64,000 nucleotides of DNA from DSCS01 sp035391585 (GTDB lineage Bacteria > Macinerneyibacteriota > Macinerneyibacteria > Macinerneyibacteriales > DSCS01), in assembly GCA_964574875.1 (NCBI GenBank), contig CAZNOX010000001.1, positions 62,001 through 126,000 on the forward strand, read 5' to 3'. A model generated the notes under the pieces. The model had not been told where the DNA came from. It saw nothing but the letters and a program-made list of their open reading frames with translations, and searched no databases. Each line of letters opens with the position of its first letter. Position 1 is the first letter of the stretch. This document shows positions 1 to 8,971 of this stretch, one piece after another. A program made the position numbers and the translations under genes.

Positions 1-2
1 CA

Positions 3-446
3 CCCGGACTCTTTGTGGACAGAAAATCGGCCCAGGAGAAGACGGTGAAGATCATCAAAGATTTCAATATTCAGACTCCCGGGCCCCATCACCCGGTGAA
101 GCTCCTGTCAGGGGGAAACATCCAGAAAGTCCTTCTGGGGCGGGAGATCATGTCCCGGCCCCATCTCCTCATCACCGCCTACCCCACCCGGGGGCTGGAT
201 ATCGCATCGTCGTATCTGATCTATGATTATATCAACCGTGAGAAGAAGAAAGGGACCCCCATCCTCTATGTGGGGGAAGACCTGGATGTCCTCCTGGAGC
301 TGTGCGACAGGATCATGGTCCTTTGCGACGGGAAAGCCACCGGTATCGTGGACGCGGACCAGACGACGAAAGAGACGCTGGGCCTTCTCATGGCCGGCGA
401 GACACTGGATTCCATAGAGAGGATGGCCCATGATTCAGATCGTTAA
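3..446 (+). CDS. ABC transporter ATP-binding protein, nucleoside/Bmp type (C-terminal part)
   Basis: Only the last 147 codons are inside the window; the frame is open to the left edge. What remains is the second nucleotide-binding domain of a two-domain ATPase like YufO/NupO or the ribose-type RbsA. The signature loop LSGGNIQK is present, followed by AYPTRGLD where other ABC proteins have a Walker B Asp-Glu. A degenerate second site of this form is normal for the family. The D-loop region and the 'VGEDLDVLLELCDRI' segment match the usual C-terminus. It overlaps the next permease gene by 17 bases, so it belongs to the same operon and would energise uptake, probably of nucleosides. The substrate is inferred from family only. 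Confidence 0.9.
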   Translation, partial: PGLFVDRKSAQEKTVKIIKDFNIQTPGPHHPVKLLSGGNIQKVLLGREIMSRPHLLITAYPTRGLDIASSYLIYDYINREKKKGTPILYVGEDLDVLLELCDRIMVLCDGKATGIVDADQTTKETLGLLMAGETLDSIERMAHDSDR

Positions 447-1497
447 AAAGGGAGAGATCTCCAAAAAGCAAAAGATTTTGATCCACCTGTCCGCCCTCTT
501 CCTGGCCCTTCTCACCGCCTCACTCTTTATCCTTCTCATGGATCACAATCCCCTGAAAGTCTACTTCTCCATGATCCAGGGAGCTTTCGGGACGACATAC
601 CGCCTCTCCGAGACCATCATCAAGACCATCCCCCTGGTCATCACATCCCTGGGCATCGCCCTGGCCTTCCGGATGAAATTCTGGAATATCGGAGCTGAAG
701 GACAGATCATCATGGGCGCGTTCGGAGCATCATGGTTCGCCCTCTCCTTTCCCCATCTCCCCTCCTGGCTCCTCCTTCCTCTCATGGCCCTGGGAGGATT
801 TGTCGGCGGAGGCCTGTGGGCCCTCATCCCGGCCTTTTTCAGGGCCCGGTTCAGAACCAACGAGACGATCTTCACTCTCATGCTCAACTATATCGCGCTG
901 AAATGGATCACTTATCTTCAAAACGGGCCGTGGAAAGACCCCGGGGCCCTGGGCTTTCCCAAAATCCCCAATTTCGACGAACATGCTGTCCTCCCCCGCC
1001 TTTTCGGGATCCATATCGGCTGGCTCATCGCTCTCGTGCTGGTCATTCTCTCAGCCCTCTTCATCAACAAGACCAAGAAAGGATATGAGATCCAGGTCAT
1101 CGGAGAGAGTGAGAACACCGCCCGTTATGCGGGGATCAATGTCCCGGGCACGATCCTCACCACGATCTTCTTAAGCGGAGCCCTCTGCGGGCTCACAGGG
1201 ATGATCGAAGCCTCGGCCATCAACAAGACCCTTTCCGTTGAGATCACGGGAGGGGTGGGATACACAGCCATCATCACAGCATGGCTGGCCAACCTCAAAG
1301 AGCCTCTCATCGTCATCGTCTCGTTTCTCTTTGCAGCGATGATCCAGGGAAGCTCCTATATCCAGATGGCCTTTCAGATCCCCCAGTCCGCTGCGGAGAT
1401 CCTCCAGGGGCTCATCCTCTTTTTTATCCTCGGAAGCGAATTTTTCATCCGCTACCGGATCCATTTCCGCCGTAACCCCGCTAAAGGAGGATCGTGA
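430..1497 (+). CDS. ABC transporter permease, YufP/NupP-like
   Basis: The product is a 355-residue inner-membrane permease of the BPD_transp_2 family (branched-chain amino acid/ribose/nucleoside group). It has about eight or nine hydrophobic segments. The conserved 'FWNIGAEGQIIMGA' region (near residue 85) and the 'NETIFTLMLNYIA' region (near residue 140) are characteristic of the permease partnered with Bmp-type binding proteins. The ATG overlaps the end of the ATPase gene, and the next permease follows in an overlapping start/stop, so the three form one operon. The expected role is the channel half for purine nucleoside uptake. The substrate is not readable from this sequence. Confidence 0.9.
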   Translation: MIQIVKKGEISKKQKILIHLSALFLALLTASLFILLMDHNPLKVYFSMIQGAFGTTYRLSETIIKTIPLVITSLGIALAFRMKFWNIGAEGQIIMGAFGASWFALSFPHLPSWLLLPLMALGGFVGGGLWALIPAFFRARFRTNETIFTLMLNYIALKWITYLQNGPWKDPGALGFPKIPNFDEHAVLPRLFGIHIGWLIALVLVILSALFINKTKKGYEIQVIGESENTARYAGINVPGTILTTIFLSGALCGLTGMIEASAINKTLSVEITGGVGYTAIITAWLANLKEPLIVIVSFLFAAMIQGSSYIQMAFQIPQSAAEILQGLILFFILGSEFFIRYRIHFRRNPAKGGS

Positions 1498-2426
1498 TGC
1501 TTGCCTCTTTCCTTCATGCCGCTGTCATCGCAGGGACCCCTCTTGCCTTTGCCATCCTCGGGGAGATCCTCACCGAACGTGCGGGAAAACTCAATCTGGG
1601 CGTGGAAGGGATGATGCTCATGGGCGCTGTCATCGGCTTCAAGACAGCCCTTCTCACATCGAACCCCTTTCTGGCTTTGTTCGGAGCCGCTCTGGCAGGA
1701 GCTGCAGGAGCCCTCATCTTCGCCTTCCTCACCGTGACCCTCCGCTCCAACCAGGTGGTGACAGGGTTGACACTGACGATTTTCGGCACCGGTTTTGCAA
1801 GCTTCGCCGGACAGGGGCTTGCAGGATACGTGGTCCCCGAACAGGTCAAAGCCTTCTTCCACCCCGTCCCTCTTCCCCTTCTGAGCCGCATCCCCTTTCT
1901 GGGAGACGTGCTCTTCAACCACAGTGTCTTTGTCTATGCGGGCTACCTTGTGGTCATCGCCGCCTTTTTTTACCTCTACAAGACACGGTTCGGCCTGAAC
2001 CTTCGGGCTGTGGGGGAAAATACGGCAGCAGCCGATGCAGCGGGGATCAACATCACCAAGTACAAATTCGTCCATATCCTGGCGGGGGGGATCCTGGCCG
2101 GCCTGGGGGGGGCTTTTCTCTCTCTCGTCTATGTCCCCACCTGGCAGGATAATATCACCACGGGCCGAGGCTGGATCGCTGTGGCTCTGGTCATCTTCTG
2201 TAAATGGAACCCCATCCGGATCTTCATCGGGGCCTTTCTCTTCGGGGGGCTGGACATCATCGGTTTCCGTCTCCAGGGGCTCAATATCCACATTTCCCAA
2301 TATTTCTTTGATATGCTGCCCTACATCGTCACCGTACTGATCCTGATCATGATGTCTGTGAAGGATTCCAAAGAGAGTTCTCCCCCGGCTGAACTGGGGC
2401 GTCCCTATTTCAGAGAAGACAAATAG
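1497..2426 (+). CDS. ABC transporter permease, YufQ/NupQ-like
   Basis: This is the second permease of the nucleoside-type importer, 309 residues. Features are 'GTPLAFAILGEILTERAGKL' near the start, the 'NLGVEGMMLMGA' loop and 'LRAVGENTAAADAAGINI', the cytoplasmic coupling loop seen throughout the family. The start at ATG 1497 shares its first base with the last base of the preceding stop codon and lies 6 bases after GGAGG at 1486-1490. A GTG at 1494 is in frame but too close to that site. No substrate-binding protein lies in the window; it may be upstream of the left edge. The gene ends three bases before the convergent DUF1622 gene. Confidence 0.9.
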   Translation: MLASFLHAAVIAGTPLAFAILGEILTERAGKLNLGVEGMMLMGAVIGFKTALLTSNPFLALFGAALAGAAGALIFAFLTVTLRSNQVVTGLTLTIFGTGFASFAGQGLAGYVVPEQVKAFFHPVPLPLLSRIPFLGDVLFNHSVFVYAGYLVVIAAFFYLYKTRFGLNLRAVGENTAAADAAGINITKYKFVHILAGGILAGLGGAFLSLVYVPTWQDNITTGRGWIAVALVIFCKWNPIRIFIGAFLFGGLDIIGFRLQGLNIHISQYFFDMLPYIVTVLILIMMSVKDSKESSPPAELGRPYFREDK

Positions 2427-2429
2427 GCG

Positions 2430-2795
2430 TCAGTCCTCTTTTTTCTCGGCGTTCTCCAGCTGATGGATCTTTTCCACATCCCGGAGCAGGAAGTAGTTGA
2501 GGATCGTCCTCAGGGCGATGATCGCCGCCAATTTGCCGATATCGTTCCATGAGGGAGCGATGATGGTCCTGACAATACTGGCCCCGATGAGAAAACTCAA
2601 GGCAAGGGAAAAGGAGTTCCCCATCTCCATGCGGACAAGGCCGATGATGGAGATCATCCTCAGCGACTTCTTCATGAGCACTTTGAAATAGAGGATAAAG
2701 GCTTTGAGGATCCCGGCCAGGATGGTCAGGACAGCACACAGCTGCGCAAAAGTGGATACGGAAACGACGATGAGAGCGATCACATCACCGGCCAT
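2430..2795 (-). CDS. DUF1622 family membrane protein
   Basis: This 121-residue protein has three hydrophobic segments (about 5-30, 60-80 and 85-105). The C-terminal 'GASIVRTIIAP...AIIALRTILNYFLLRD' is typical of DUF1622 membrane proteins. The function of the family is unknown. A strong Shine-Dalgarno site (GAGGAGG) precedes the ATG, which overlaps the end of the WYL gene by 11 bases. It is therefore the last gene of the run led by the HD-GYP regulator and hybrid kinase. The C-terminal tail is charged and cytoplasmic by the positive-inside rule. Confidence 0.85.
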   Translation of the reverse strand: MAGDVIALIVVSVSTFAQLCAVLTILAGILKAFILYFKVLMKKSLRMISIIGLVRMEMGNSFSLALSFLIGASIVRTIIAPSWNDIGKLAAIIALRTILNYFLLRDVEKIHQLENAEKKED

Positions 2796-3651
2796 TGTCC
2801 TCCTCCTCGTAATTTTTCTGCATCAGCCTGGCCTTGTCTAAAAAGTAGCGCCGCAGTTCCGCCGGGGAAAGCACACACGCCTCATCAAGGAAAGAGGCCA
2901 GATAGACTTTCGCCTTTTTCACTGACGATTCCAAAACAAGGGTGTTCCCCTCCCGTTTGAGGACACGGGGCTGATTGAGAAATTTGACATTATCAAAAAG
3001 ATAGAGCCCGTTATTGGAGAACCGGACGGTCACCGTCTCCCCGTAGGAGAGGAAGGGATCGAAGTGGCGCTTCACTTCATCGGCTTTATCCTGGTCAAAA
3101 TGCTCCTGTTTCTCTTTCATGAGCCGGGTGGGGATGATATTGGAAAGGCGGTAGTTCCTGTAAGCCTGATTGGCCTCACACCATCCGAAGATATAGTTGA
3201 ACTCCTGTTCACGGTCGGTGACCACGGTGTAGGGCTCCATGATCCGGATGACATCCCGGTACCGGAATGCCATCTTCACCCGTTTCCTGATCCCCTTTTC
3301 CACAAGGGAAAGACGGTCGGTAAAGATGACACGCTCCCTTTTGAATGAGGCCATATTGGAATAGGACATGATCAGGTTCCTGAAATACCCGGCCTTGTTG
3401 GAAAAGAGTCCTGTTTTGTTTTCCATGAGAAACTCGAAAAGGTCCTGTCCGTCGCGGTTCAGTTTGAACTGAAGGCTCTTTCCCTCACCTCCGGGAAGCC
3501 CCCACCCCTCCTGATACTGGTCATAGAGGCCGAGAAAAAGAGCATTGCAGAGCCTGTTGAGGGATACTCCGAAGAGGCTCACATCACGGAGAAGCACCGA
3601 ATGGACAAGATTGGGGATCGTGGTCTTGATCTTGTACTCGTCATTGATCAT
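2785..3651 (-). CDS. WYL domain-containing protein, putative regulator
   Basis: The central and C-terminal part (about residues 120-260) has the WYL-type fold pattern: 'EPYTVVTDREQEFNYIFGWC' followed by 'YRNYRLSNIIPTRL'. This corresponds to the ligand-sensing domain of many bacterial transcription factors. The N-terminal 90 residues are helical and could bind DNA, but I see no clear helix-turn-helix motif. WYL domains bind nucleic acid or nucleotides in characterised members. The gene overlaps both neighbours by 11 bases, so it is co-expressed with the hybrid kinase. It could be the output of that phosphorelay, though nothing in the sequence proves a link. Confidence 0.7.
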   Translation of the reverse strand: MINDEYKIKTTIPNLVHSVLLRDVSLFGVSLNRLCNALFLGLYDQYQEGWGLPGGEGKSLQFKLNRDGQDLFEFLMENKTGLFSNKAGYFRNLIMSYSNMASFKRERVIFTDRLSLVEKGIRKRVKMAFRYRDVIRIMEPYTVVTDREQEFNYIFGWCEANQAYRNYRLSNIIPTRLMKEKQEHFDQDKADEVKRHFDPFLSYGETVTVRFSNNGLYLFDNVKFLNQPRVLKREGNTLVLESSVKKAKVYLASFLDEACVLSPAELRRYFLDKARLMQKNYEEEDNGR

Positions 3652-6600
3652 GCAAAGCCCTTGTCATCGTGTTGATCATCCTCCTGATCTCTTCATCGTT
3701 ATAGTCGTCAGCCAGCTGTTTCAGCTCTTTGACGAGGTCTTTCAATGGCGCCGACCCCTCCCTCACCGCCCTGATCTCATCGGCGAGTTCGTGGATCTTT
3801 TCGGGGAAGAAAGCGTGAAGTTCATCCTCCATGCGGCTGAGGATCGCTCCCAGACGCTCTTTTTCAGCCCGGGAGAGGCTGTCCAGGTCGATCCTCGCCT
3901 CTTCCCCCGGCATGGCGCTGTGAACAGAGAGCCCTTTGTCGCGTGCCGCCTGGCTGATCTTCCTGTAAAAACTCTCTTTATCGATGGGTTTTGAGATGTA
4001 GTCATCGCATCCTGCTGCCAGGAAACGCTCTTCATCCCCTTTGATGGCATAGGCCGTCAGGGCGATGACCCACAGGCTGTTGTACGCCGGGATCCCGCGT
4101 ATCTGTTTTATGGTCTCCATCCCGTCCATCACCGGCATCTGGATATCCAGAAGAAGAATATCGAATCTTTTCTTTTCCAGGGCCTCCATCACTTCCTTCC
4201 CGTTGGAAACGATGGTGAATTCATGCCCCAGGCGCTCCAGAAGCACGCTGATGAGCTTCTGGTTCATGGAATTATCCTCGGCCACAAGGACAGAAAGAGG
4301 CCGCTTCCCCGCAGGCTTTATAAATTCTGCCGGAATGGCATCCAGAAGGAGGTTGGCCTTATGCAGGAGCTCTTCGAATCTTTCCTTCTCCGGGGCGGAT
4401 TCGTGGATCAAACGGTCGATCTCTCTGAAGACCTCGTAAATCTCCGTCATTCCGTAGTTTCCCGTAAATCCTTTCATATCGTGGACCAGCTTGCGGAACT
4501 CGTCAGTCACCCCTCCGTCCCTGTAGACGGTATTGACCCGGTCCATCTTCTCAGGGAGTTTTTTCAGCCCGTCCTGAAGAAGCCGCTGCATCTCCGGATC
4601 GCCTTCACTCCCGCTGAACCATTCCTGGACCATGCTTTTGCCCCGGATGTTGCGCCTTTTGAAATACTGATTGATAAAGTCGACAAGGCCTTTCCCGGTC
4701 TCGGGAGTCTTTTTGAAGATATTCAGACACTTCTCCTTGAGTCTTTTCATATCGTCGTCAGTGAGATCCTTGGCTGTCATGATGATCACCGGGATATCCT
4801 CCCGTTTCATCTTATCGCGGAGAAGCCCCAGAAACTCAAAGCCGTCCAGCCCCGGCATCATGAGGTCCAGAAGGATGAGGTCAGGGATGATCCCCTTCTT
4901 GAGGTCCTGAAGGGCCGCTTTGGCATTGTCAAAGACAAAGACATTATACTGCTGAGCATGGAGAAGGTTTTTATAGAGGAGCAGGAGGTCTTTATCATCG
5001 TCGATGACGAAGATATTTTTCACATCCCCGTTGATGTAGAGAGCCGACTTGATCCGTTTCAGAAAAGTGCGCTCTTCAACGGGTTTCCTGATATAGTCAA
5101 AGACACCGTAGTTGATGGTCTCCTCAAGGCCGTCCATGATGGAGCAGACCACCACGGGAATATGCGATGTCCTGGTGTCCGACTTGAGGATATCGTTGAT
5201 CTGATACCCGTTGAGCCCCTCCATCTTGAGGTCCAGAAGGACGATCTCGGCTTCCGATTCAGCCACAAGCCGGGCAGCATCGGGAGTGTTGGAGAGGATC
5301 ACCGGCGTGAATCCTGTTTTGTTCAGCATATTTTTGATGATGGCGATGTCGTTTTCGTCATTGTCGATGAGGGCGATCTTGGTCCTGGCCGGGTCATAAC
5401 GGTACATGGCATAAGACTCATCGGCAAGGTGCTTGTCCGGTTCTTTGACTTCAGGAAGACTGAGCCGGACAATAAACTCCGTGCCCTTGTCCGGTTCGCT
5501 TTTGACTGCGATCTCTCCGCCCATCTTTTCCACGAGTTTCTTCGTGATGGCCAGGCCCAGGCCTGTCCCGCCGAATTCCCGCGTTGTGGAGATATCCCCC
5601 TGTTTGAAGGCGCTGAAGACGATCTTCTGTTTTTCACGGGATATGCCGATCCCCGTGTCTTTGACGCTGACCACCGTGATGCCGCTGTCATACCGGCAGG
5701 TGATGGTGATGGTCCCTTTCCGGGTGAACTTCACAGCGTTGCTCACCAGGTTCATGATGATCTGATTGATCTTGTGCTCATCTCCGAAGACATAGGCGGG
5801 AAGGGCGGGGTCCATGTCCAGGTGAAGGGAGATGTTCTTTTCGTTGGCTTTGATGAGAAAGAGGTTACGGATCTCCTGGAGAAGATGGGAGAGGGAGAAA
5901 TTGATCTTTTCCAGTTCCACTTTTCCGGCTTCGATCTTGGAAAAATCAAGGATATCGTTGATGAGATTCAGCAGGTTCTTCCCCGAACGGCTGATGATCT
6001 CGAGCATCTCTCTTTTTTCATGGTTCTGTTCCATCTCAAGGAGGATCCCTGTAAATCCCAGGATGGAGTTCATGGGTGTACGGATCTCATGGCTCATATT
6101 GGCCAGGAAGACGCTCTTGGCCCGGTTGGCCGCTTCTGCGGAATCCCTGGCCTTCATGAGTTCGACCCTGGCCCTTGTCCTTTCCGAGACATCCCGCGCG
6201 ATGAAGACGATGCCTTCGATCTGCCCCGCCTTGATGATCTTGGACATGGAGAGAGAGACGGGAACCAGGGTATTGTCGATGAAAAAGGATGTCTCATGGT
6301 CTTTCACCGGAGTCTGGGTATGAAGGATCATCTTCCAGAGTTCGTAAAAGGACTCCCGTTCTTTTCCTTCGGGGATCAGGTGAAAAACAGATGTCCCCAG
6401 GATATTCTCTTCCGTGGAGCGGAGAAGGTCGGCAGCGGCTTTATTGGTGTTGACGATGGTCCCGTCGGGAAGAAGAAGGAAAAGGCCGTCGGTCATGGCA
6501 TCCACGATACTCTCCCCGGTGGTCTTCGGGGTGAGGATAAAGAGGTCGTATTTCCAGATCCCGTAAGCGATGAAAACACTCCCCAGGATGAAAGAGACGG

Positions 6601-7201
6601 TGAAGAGTTCGGGGATCCGCCCCCCGGCCATATAGATGAGATTGGTGATATAGGCGAATAAAACAGGAATACTGAAACTGATGAGGATAAATTTGGCCTG
6701 TTTCTTTTTGCGCCGGTCCCGGACCCGGAGGTAAAAACGGAGACAGATGAGGATGGTCACCGTGAGCAGGATAAAGGCCCAGAAGAGAAGAAACCTGTTG
6801 GGGATCCCGTAGGTCCATCCCCAGTATCGCCTGATGGGGATGCTTCCCTCCCGAAGGTCCACAATATTGATCGCGCTGAAACAGACAGCCGGCATATAGA
6901 GGGCGAAGAGAAACGATTTCCGTCTGATCCAGGAAAAATGTTCTGTGATGATGAGGACAAAATGGACGATGACTGCAATGAGAAAAGGCCAGATCCCTCC
7001 TGTCCTTCGCCACAGGAGAGCTTCGGCAGCTGTTTCGGAATTGCGGAGCATGAACTCGGTAAACCCGGCGTAAGCCGCCAGGAGACAGAAGACAAGAAAG
7101 ACCTTGTTGGCCCGCCCGTGGGAATTTTTACTGTAGACAAAACCTCCCAGGAACAGCGCCACCAGAAACGAGAGCAGCGAAGGTATCGCAAAAGGATTCA
7201 T
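3641..7201 (-). CDS. Hybrid sensor histidine kinase with three receivers and an HPt domain
   Basis: This is a large phosphorelay protein of 1186 residues. Residues 1-220 hold about seven membrane helices, like the histidine-kinase 7TM sensor domain. A PAS domain spans about 225-340. HisKA carries its phospho-acceptor in 'NMSHEIRTPMN' (His371). The ATPase domain has DTGIGI (515-520) and GGTGLGL (544-550). Three receiver domains have phospho-acceptor aspartates at about 657, 779 and 1019. Between the second and third lies an HPt-like helical segment with 'LVHDMKGFTG' (His907). A helical tail of about 85 residues follows. The start is preceded by AGGAG that lies within the end of the HD-GYP gene, 8 bases away, so the two are coupled. 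No DNA-binding output domain is present; signal leaves through a receiver or through partners. Confidence 0.93.
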   Translation of the reverse strand: MNPFAIPSLLSFLVALFLGGFVYSKNSHGRANKVFLVFCLLAAYAGFTEFMLRNSETAAEALLWRRTGGIWPFLIAVIVHFVLIITEHFSWIRRKSFLFALYMPAVCFSAINIVDLREGSIPIRRYWGWTYGIPNRFLLFWAFILLTVTILICLRFYLRVRDRRKKKQAKFILISFSIPVLFAYITNLIYMAGGRIPELFTVSFILGSVFIAYGIWKYDLFILTPKTTGESIVDAMTDGLFLLLPDGTIVNTNKAAADLLRSTEENILGTSVFHLIPEGKERESFYELWKMILHTQTPVKDHETSFFIDNTLVPVSLSMSKIIKAGQIEGIVFIARDVSERTRARVELMKARDSAEAANRAKSVFLANMSHEIRTPMNSILGFTGILLEMEQNHEKREMLEIISRSGKNLLNLINDILDFSKIEAGKVELEKINFSLSHLLQEIRNLFLIKANEKNISLHLDMDPALPAYVFGDEHKINQIIMNLVSNAVKFTRKGTITITCRYDSGITVVSVKDTGIGISREKQKIVFSAFKQGDISTTREFGGTGLGLAITKKLVEKMGGEIAVKSEPDKGTEFIVRLSLPEVKEPDKHLADESYAMYRYDPARTKIALIDNDENDIAIIKNMLNKTGFTPVILSNTPDAARLVAESEAEIVLLDLKMEGLNGYQINDILKSDTRTSHIPVVVCSIMDGLEETINYGVFDYIRKPVEERTFLKRIKSALYINGDVKNIFVIDDDKDLLLLYKNLLHAQQYNVFVFDNAKAALQDLKKGIIPDLILLDLMMPGLDGFEFLGLLRDKMKREDIPVIIMTAKDLTDDDMKRLKEKCLNIFKKTPETGKGLVDFINQYFKRRNIRGKSMVQEWFSGSEGDPEMQRLLQDGLKKLPEKMDRVNTVYRDGGVTDEFRKLVHDMKGFTGNYGMTEIYEVFREIDRLIHESAPEKERFEELLHKANLLLDAIPAEFIKPAGKRPLSVLVAEDNSMNQKLISVLLERLGHEFTIVSNGKEVMEALEKKRFDILLLDIQMPVMDGMETIKQIRGIPAYNSLWVIALTAYAIKGDEERFLAAGCDDYISKPIDKESFYRKISQAARDKGLSVHSAMPGEEARIDLDSLSRAEKERLGAILSRMEDELHAFFPEKIHELADEIRAVREGSAPLKDLVKELKQLADDYNDEEIRRMINTMTRALHDQ

Positions 7202-7209
7202 CTTCTCCT

Positions 7210-8304
7210 CTATCCTTCTCCGGCCCCGGCGAAAGGCTCTTCCGCTTCATAGGATTCTTTCTTGACTTCCAGAAGCCGGTCCCGGCTCTTTTCATAGATC
7301 TCCACGAGTTTCGGTTCGAACTGTTTCCCCTTTTGAGAGAGGATCATGGCATCGGCCTGATTGTCTCCGTAGATATCCTTATAGACCCTTTTGGTGGTCA
7401 GGGCGTCATAGACGTCCGCCAGGGCGACGATACGGGCTTCCAGGGGGATCTCTTCTCCCCTGAGCCCTTCAAGGTAACCCTTTCCGTCCCAGCGTTCATG
7501 ATGATACAGGACGATGTTCCGGGCCATGGGATCGATTCCTTCTCCTTCGAGCATCTTGGCCCCGATGAGGACATGTTTTTTGATCTGTTCGAATTCATCG
7601 CTCGTGTAGTCTCCGGGCTTTTTCAACAGGTCCTGGGGGATCCCGACTTTCCCGATATCATGAAGCGAAGAGTAGATCTTGATCCGTTTGACAAAATCAT
7701 GGCTGCATCCGTATTCGGCTGCAAAGAATTCCGCATAACGGCTCACCCGGCGGATATGGTTTCCGGTATCGATATCATTGAAGAGGTTGACATTTTCCAG
7801 GGCGGTCACCATGGCCAGGGTGAGTTTTTCCAGTTTTTCCGTTTTCTGGTCCACCAGGTAATGGAGATGCTTCTCTTCATCCTCAAGCATCTGATTTTTC
7901 ATCTTCAGATCATCGGCCATCTTTTTCAGAGTGATCTGGGCTTTGATGCGGGAAAGAAGTTCGTTTTTATTGAAGGGTTTGGAGATGTAGTCCACTCCGC
8001 CCATTTCAAAGGCTTTCATCTTGCTTTCGATGTCGTTGAGGGCCGTCAGAAAGATGATGGGGATATCCTCATGGTTCTCTTTGATGTGACGGGCTGTCTC
8101 AAACCCGTTCATCACCGGCATCATGACATCCAGAAGGATGAGGTCGGGTCTGGGGACATCGGATTTGCTCAGGAGTTCCAGAAGAGCGACTCCGTCATTG
8201 GAGGTCACCACCTGGTAAGATGTATTGCTGCGTATGATACTGGCGAGAAGCCGCCTGTTTTCAAGGAGATCATCAACGACGGCAATCAACCCTTCAAAGT
8301 CCAT
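7210..8304 (-). CDS. Response regulator with HD-GYP domain (c-di-GMP phosphodiesterase)
   Basis: The 364-residue protein has a receiver domain (1-120, phospho-acceptor Asp59 in 'DLILLDVMMP'), a short coiled linker (about 125-165) and an HD-GYP domain (about 165-340). The metal-binding 'SLHDIGKVGIP' (His215/Asp216), 'YHHERWDGKGYLEG' (about 267-280) and 'RIVALADVYDAL' motifs are intact. The GYP triplet reads GYL, a common variant. The expected activity is hydrolysis of cyclic di-GMP under control of phosphorylation. It is followed 8 bases later by the hybrid kinase, its likely phosphodonor. A promoter lies immediately upstream at 8351-8379. Confidence 0.93.
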   Translation of the reverse strand: MDFEGLIAVVDDLLENRRLLASIIRSNTSYQVVTSNDGVALLELLSKSDVPRPDLILLDVMMPVMNGFETARHIKENHEDIPIIFLTALNDIESKMKAFEMGGVDYISKPFNKNELLSRIKAQITLKKMADDLKMKNQMLEDEEKHLHYLVDQKTEKLEKLTLAMVTALENVNLFNDIDTGNHIRRVSRYAEFFAAEYGCSHDFVKRIKIYSSLHDIGKVGIPQDLLKKPGDYTSDEFEQIKKHVLIGAKMLEGEGIDPMARNIVLYHHERWDGKGYLEGLRGEEIPLEARIVALADVYDALTTKRVYKDIYGDNQADAMILSQKGKQFEPKLVEIYEKSRDRLLEVKKESYEAEEPFAGAGEG

Positions 8305-8350
8305 TTGATATCATCTTTCTCCCCATTTTGACCTAACGTCCATTCTGTTA

Positions 8351-8379
8351 AGTATAACAAGAGTGAAAACTCAATTCAA
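8351..8379 (-). promoter_or_regulatory. Promoter for the HD-GYP/hybrid kinase operon
   Basis: On the minus strand there is TTGAAT (8379-8374), a 17-base spacer and TATACT (8356-8351). It overlaps the last codons of the DUF4911 gene and would start a new transcript about 40 bases before the HD-GYP start codon. Confidence 0.6.
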
Positions 8380-8634
8380 GGGGAATGCTTTTTTTATGGA
8401 AACTATTTGGAACGGGATGATTTTCCCGAGATCTCCCAGAAAATCAAGGGCGTGTGTCTCCTCTTCAGAGGGGATCAGAAGGCGGACACGTTTGTCCGTC
8501 TCGTTGACACGCATGAAAAAAAGCCCCTCTTCAGCTTCCAGGAAAGCCTTCAGAGGGGCCACATATGACATCTCCGCAGAGAGAAGGATCTCCGTCTCCC
8601 CGCGGTACAACGCTTTATTTCTGCTCTTGTTCAT
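8371..8634 (-). CDS. DUF4911-like small protein
   Basis: This 87-residue protein resembles the DUF4911 family by its pattern: an N-terminal 'ILLSAEMSYVAPLKAFLEAEEG', a central beta segment 'FFMRV...RVRLLIPSEEE' and a C-terminal 'LDFLGDL'. The match is by eye and the family has no known function. The ATG lies inside the end of secG (20-base overlap), and no other start fits better. It closes the long minus-strand gene run before the internal promoter. Confidence 0.7.
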   Translation of the reverse strand: MNKSRNKALYRGETEILLSAEMSYVAPLKAFLEAEEGLFFMRVNETDKRVRLLIPSEEETHALDFLGDLGKIIPFQIVSIKKAFPLN

Positions 8635-8959
8635 CGCCCTGCGGAGTCTCCGCGGGTTTCTCTTCTCCGGATTGGGGAGCGGGCTGGACCTGTTCCTGTT
8701 TCACATCCTCTTTTAACAGTGATTTGCTCTTTTTGACAGATGTGATCTTGGCGATGGACAATGATGTGATGACGAAAATAATGGCAAGGATCGTCGTTGT
8801 TTTCGTCAGAAAACTCTGTCCGCCTGTGGCGGAAAACATGGAATCTCCTCCGCCTCCGAACATCCCGCCTAATCCGCCGCTTTCGCCTTCCTGGAGAAGG
8901 ATGATAAGCGTCAGAAGAATTGCGATGATGATATGAAAGACAATTAAAACAGTAAGCAT
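8615..8959 (-). CDS. secG: Preprotein translocase subunit SecG
   Basis: The 114-residue protein has two membrane helices (about 3-22 and 55-75) joined by the glycine-rich loop 'EGESGGLGGMFGGGG', the hallmark of SecG, plus 'LTKTT' before the second helix. SecG supports the SecYEG channel. The C-terminal tail of about 35 residues is rich in Pro, Glu and Gln, longer than in E. coli. GGAGG lies 6 bases before the ATG. It follows pgk by 12 bases, the order gap-pgk-secG being widespread; tpiA, which often sits between pgk and secG, is absent here. Confidence 0.95.
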   Translation of the reverse strand: MLTVLIVFHIIIAILLTLIILLQEGESGGLGGMFGGGGDSMFSATGGQSFLTKTTTILAIIFVITSLSIAKITSVKKSKSLLKEDVKQEQVQPAPQSGEEKPAETPQGDEQEQK

Positions 8960-8971
8960 GTTACACCTCCA

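Noticed and set aside
3..446. Degenerate Walker B in the partial ATPase as a sign of gene decay
   Set aside because: The second nucleotide-binding domain of this transporter family normally lacks the Asp-Glu pair.
4223..6661. An 812-codon open frame antisense to the hybrid kinase gene
   Set aside because: It has no family features, and the minus-strand gene has intact kinase motifs throughout. The strong codon preference of the real gene leaves few stop codons in the opposite frame.
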